Assembly (NCBI RefSeq): GCF_038594605.1
Contig: NZ_JBCFZM010000001.1
Location: 744,001-808,000, forward strand
DNA from: Alteriqipengyuania bathyomarina_B
Lineage (GTDB): Bacteria > Pseudomonadota > Alphaproteobacteria > Sphingomonadales > Sphingomonadaceae
DNA: 64,000 bases
Reading direction: 5' to 3'
In this document: piece by piece, positions 63,544 to 64,000 of the stretch
Layout of the letters: every line of letters begins with the position of its first letter
Position numbering within the stretch: the stretch's first letter is position 1
Program-made: the position numbers and the translations under genes
Notes under the pieces: generated by a model
Seen by the model: the letters and a program-made list of their open reading frames with translations, nothing else
The model's database searches: none
Told to the model about the DNA's origin: nothing

Positions 63544-64000
63544 GCTTCCACGGCCCCGTGCCTTGCGCGCAGCTGCGCCGGGATATTGTCATCGAACCAC
63601 TTGGCGACGGGAGCGAGCGCCGGGTGTGCAAGATCGCGCTCCAGCGCTTCCCATACGCGCGGGATCATGCCGAGATAGCGCGGCTTGCCATCGCGCCTGT
63701 CGAGCCGCGCGAAAATGCCGACGATCTTGGTGTTACGCTGCGCACCGAGGCGCGCATAGTCCGCCTCGAAATCGCCGCCGCAATTCGCGCACGCGCGGTA
63801 ATGGGCGAGCATTCTGGCCTCCAGTTCGCGCGATACATCGCGCCGCGCATCCTGCAGCAGCGAGACGAGGTCGTAAGCCGGATGGCCGACCAGCGCGTCC
63901 TGAAAATCGATCACGCCCTGCTCCTTCGCGCCGGCATTGGGCCGCAGCAGCATGATGTTTTCCGCATGATAGTCGCGCAGCACGGTGACGCCCGGCTGCT
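63540..64000 (-). CDS. amgK: AmgK-like aminoglycoside-phosphotransferase-fold sugar kinase, N-terminus cut by window edge
   Basis: The last ~153 residues are visible. The catalytic loop reads RDYHAENIM (the D of the APH HxD-type loop) and the metal motif GVIDFQDAL. After it come helical segments ending KWFDDNIPAQLRARHGAVEA. With murU (overlapping by 4 nt) this fits AmgK, which phosphorylates MurNAc and GlcNAc at the anomeric position in peptidoglycan recycling. The identity of the missing N-terminal half and of the gene upstream (often tsaE) cannot be checked here. Confidence 0.85.
   Translation of the reverse strand, partial: QPGVTVLRDYHAENIMLLRPNAGAKEQGVIDFQDALVGHPAYDLVSLLQDARRDVSRELEARMLAHYRACANCGGDFEADYARLGAQRNTKIVGIFARLDRRDGKPRYLGMIPRVWEALERDLAHPALAPVAKWFDDNIPAQLRARHGAVEA

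Overview
The window is 64 kb of GC-rich, gene-dense chromosomal DNA from an alphaproteobacterium, most likely a sphingomonad of the Erythrobacteraceae (Erythrobacter/Altererythrobacter/Qipengyuania group). This rests on inference from gene order (tkt-gap-pgk, zapA-6S RNA-fau, recG-sdhE-mfd, secA..argJ, amgK-murU-addB-addA-trxA), the many secreted peptidases and the protein sequence style; no database search was possible. About 54 protein genes, four tRNAs and a 6S RNA are recognisable. There is no prophage, IS element, integrase or CRISPR array.

Layout. 1-5.0 kb: a secreted M20 amidohydrolase cut by the window edge, a DASS-type anion transporter with RCK_C domains, tRNA-Leu(CAA) and a membrane GGDEF-EAL protein. 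5.1-9.4 kb: efp, a small secreted protein and an inositol monophosphatase in one unit, then a membrane-anchored M23 peptidase, thiE and a small lipoprotein. 9.4-16.7 kb: central carbon metabolism (class I fructose-bisphosphate aldolase; tkt-gap-pgk and a hotdog thioesterase as one operon, with an intergenic repeat between gap and pgk) plus a lipoprotein amidohydrolase. 16.9-19.6 kb: a 66-residue coiled-coil protein overlapping zapA, 6S RNA, 5-formyl-THF cyclo-ligase, a DUF2842-like protein and a Fpg/Nei glycosylase with a CCCH zinc finger.

19.6-26.6 kb: GST, tRNA-Asp, a YdeI-like protein, the branched-chain 2-oxoacid dehydrogenase E1a-E1b-E2 operon, thyA and tRNA-Pro(CGG). 26.8-32.4 kb: a fatty-acid desaturase with a UbiH-like (possibly UbiM) monooxygenase, a HerA/DUF87-like ATPase, a Pmp3/YqaE miniprotein and an ABC1/UbiB kinase. 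32.6-33.9 kb: an orphan gene for a large phosphatidylserine-decarboxylase-like protein, the most unusual gene here. 34-47.4 kb: a DUF885 metallopeptidase, LMW protein-tyrosine phosphatase, recG, sdhE, mfd, an S9 peptidase, an EAL protein with a decayed GGDEF domain, NAD kinase and tRNA-Asn. 47.4-53.8 kb: a low-GC lipoprotein gene flanked by a direct repeat, a TauE/SafE permease overlapping secA, secA, and three accessory genes (Cys-rich secreted peptide, double TonB_C secreted protein, glycosyltransferase). 53.9-64 kb: argJ, a second IMPase-like phosphatase, trxA, addA, addB, murU and the 3' part of amgK.

Most of the window is housekeeping. The accessory or under-described material is the decarboxylase-like gene, the lipoprotein cassette beside tRNA-Asn, the secA-argJ insertion, the small proteins attached to zapA, efp and ubiB, and three families of intergenic palindromic repeats.
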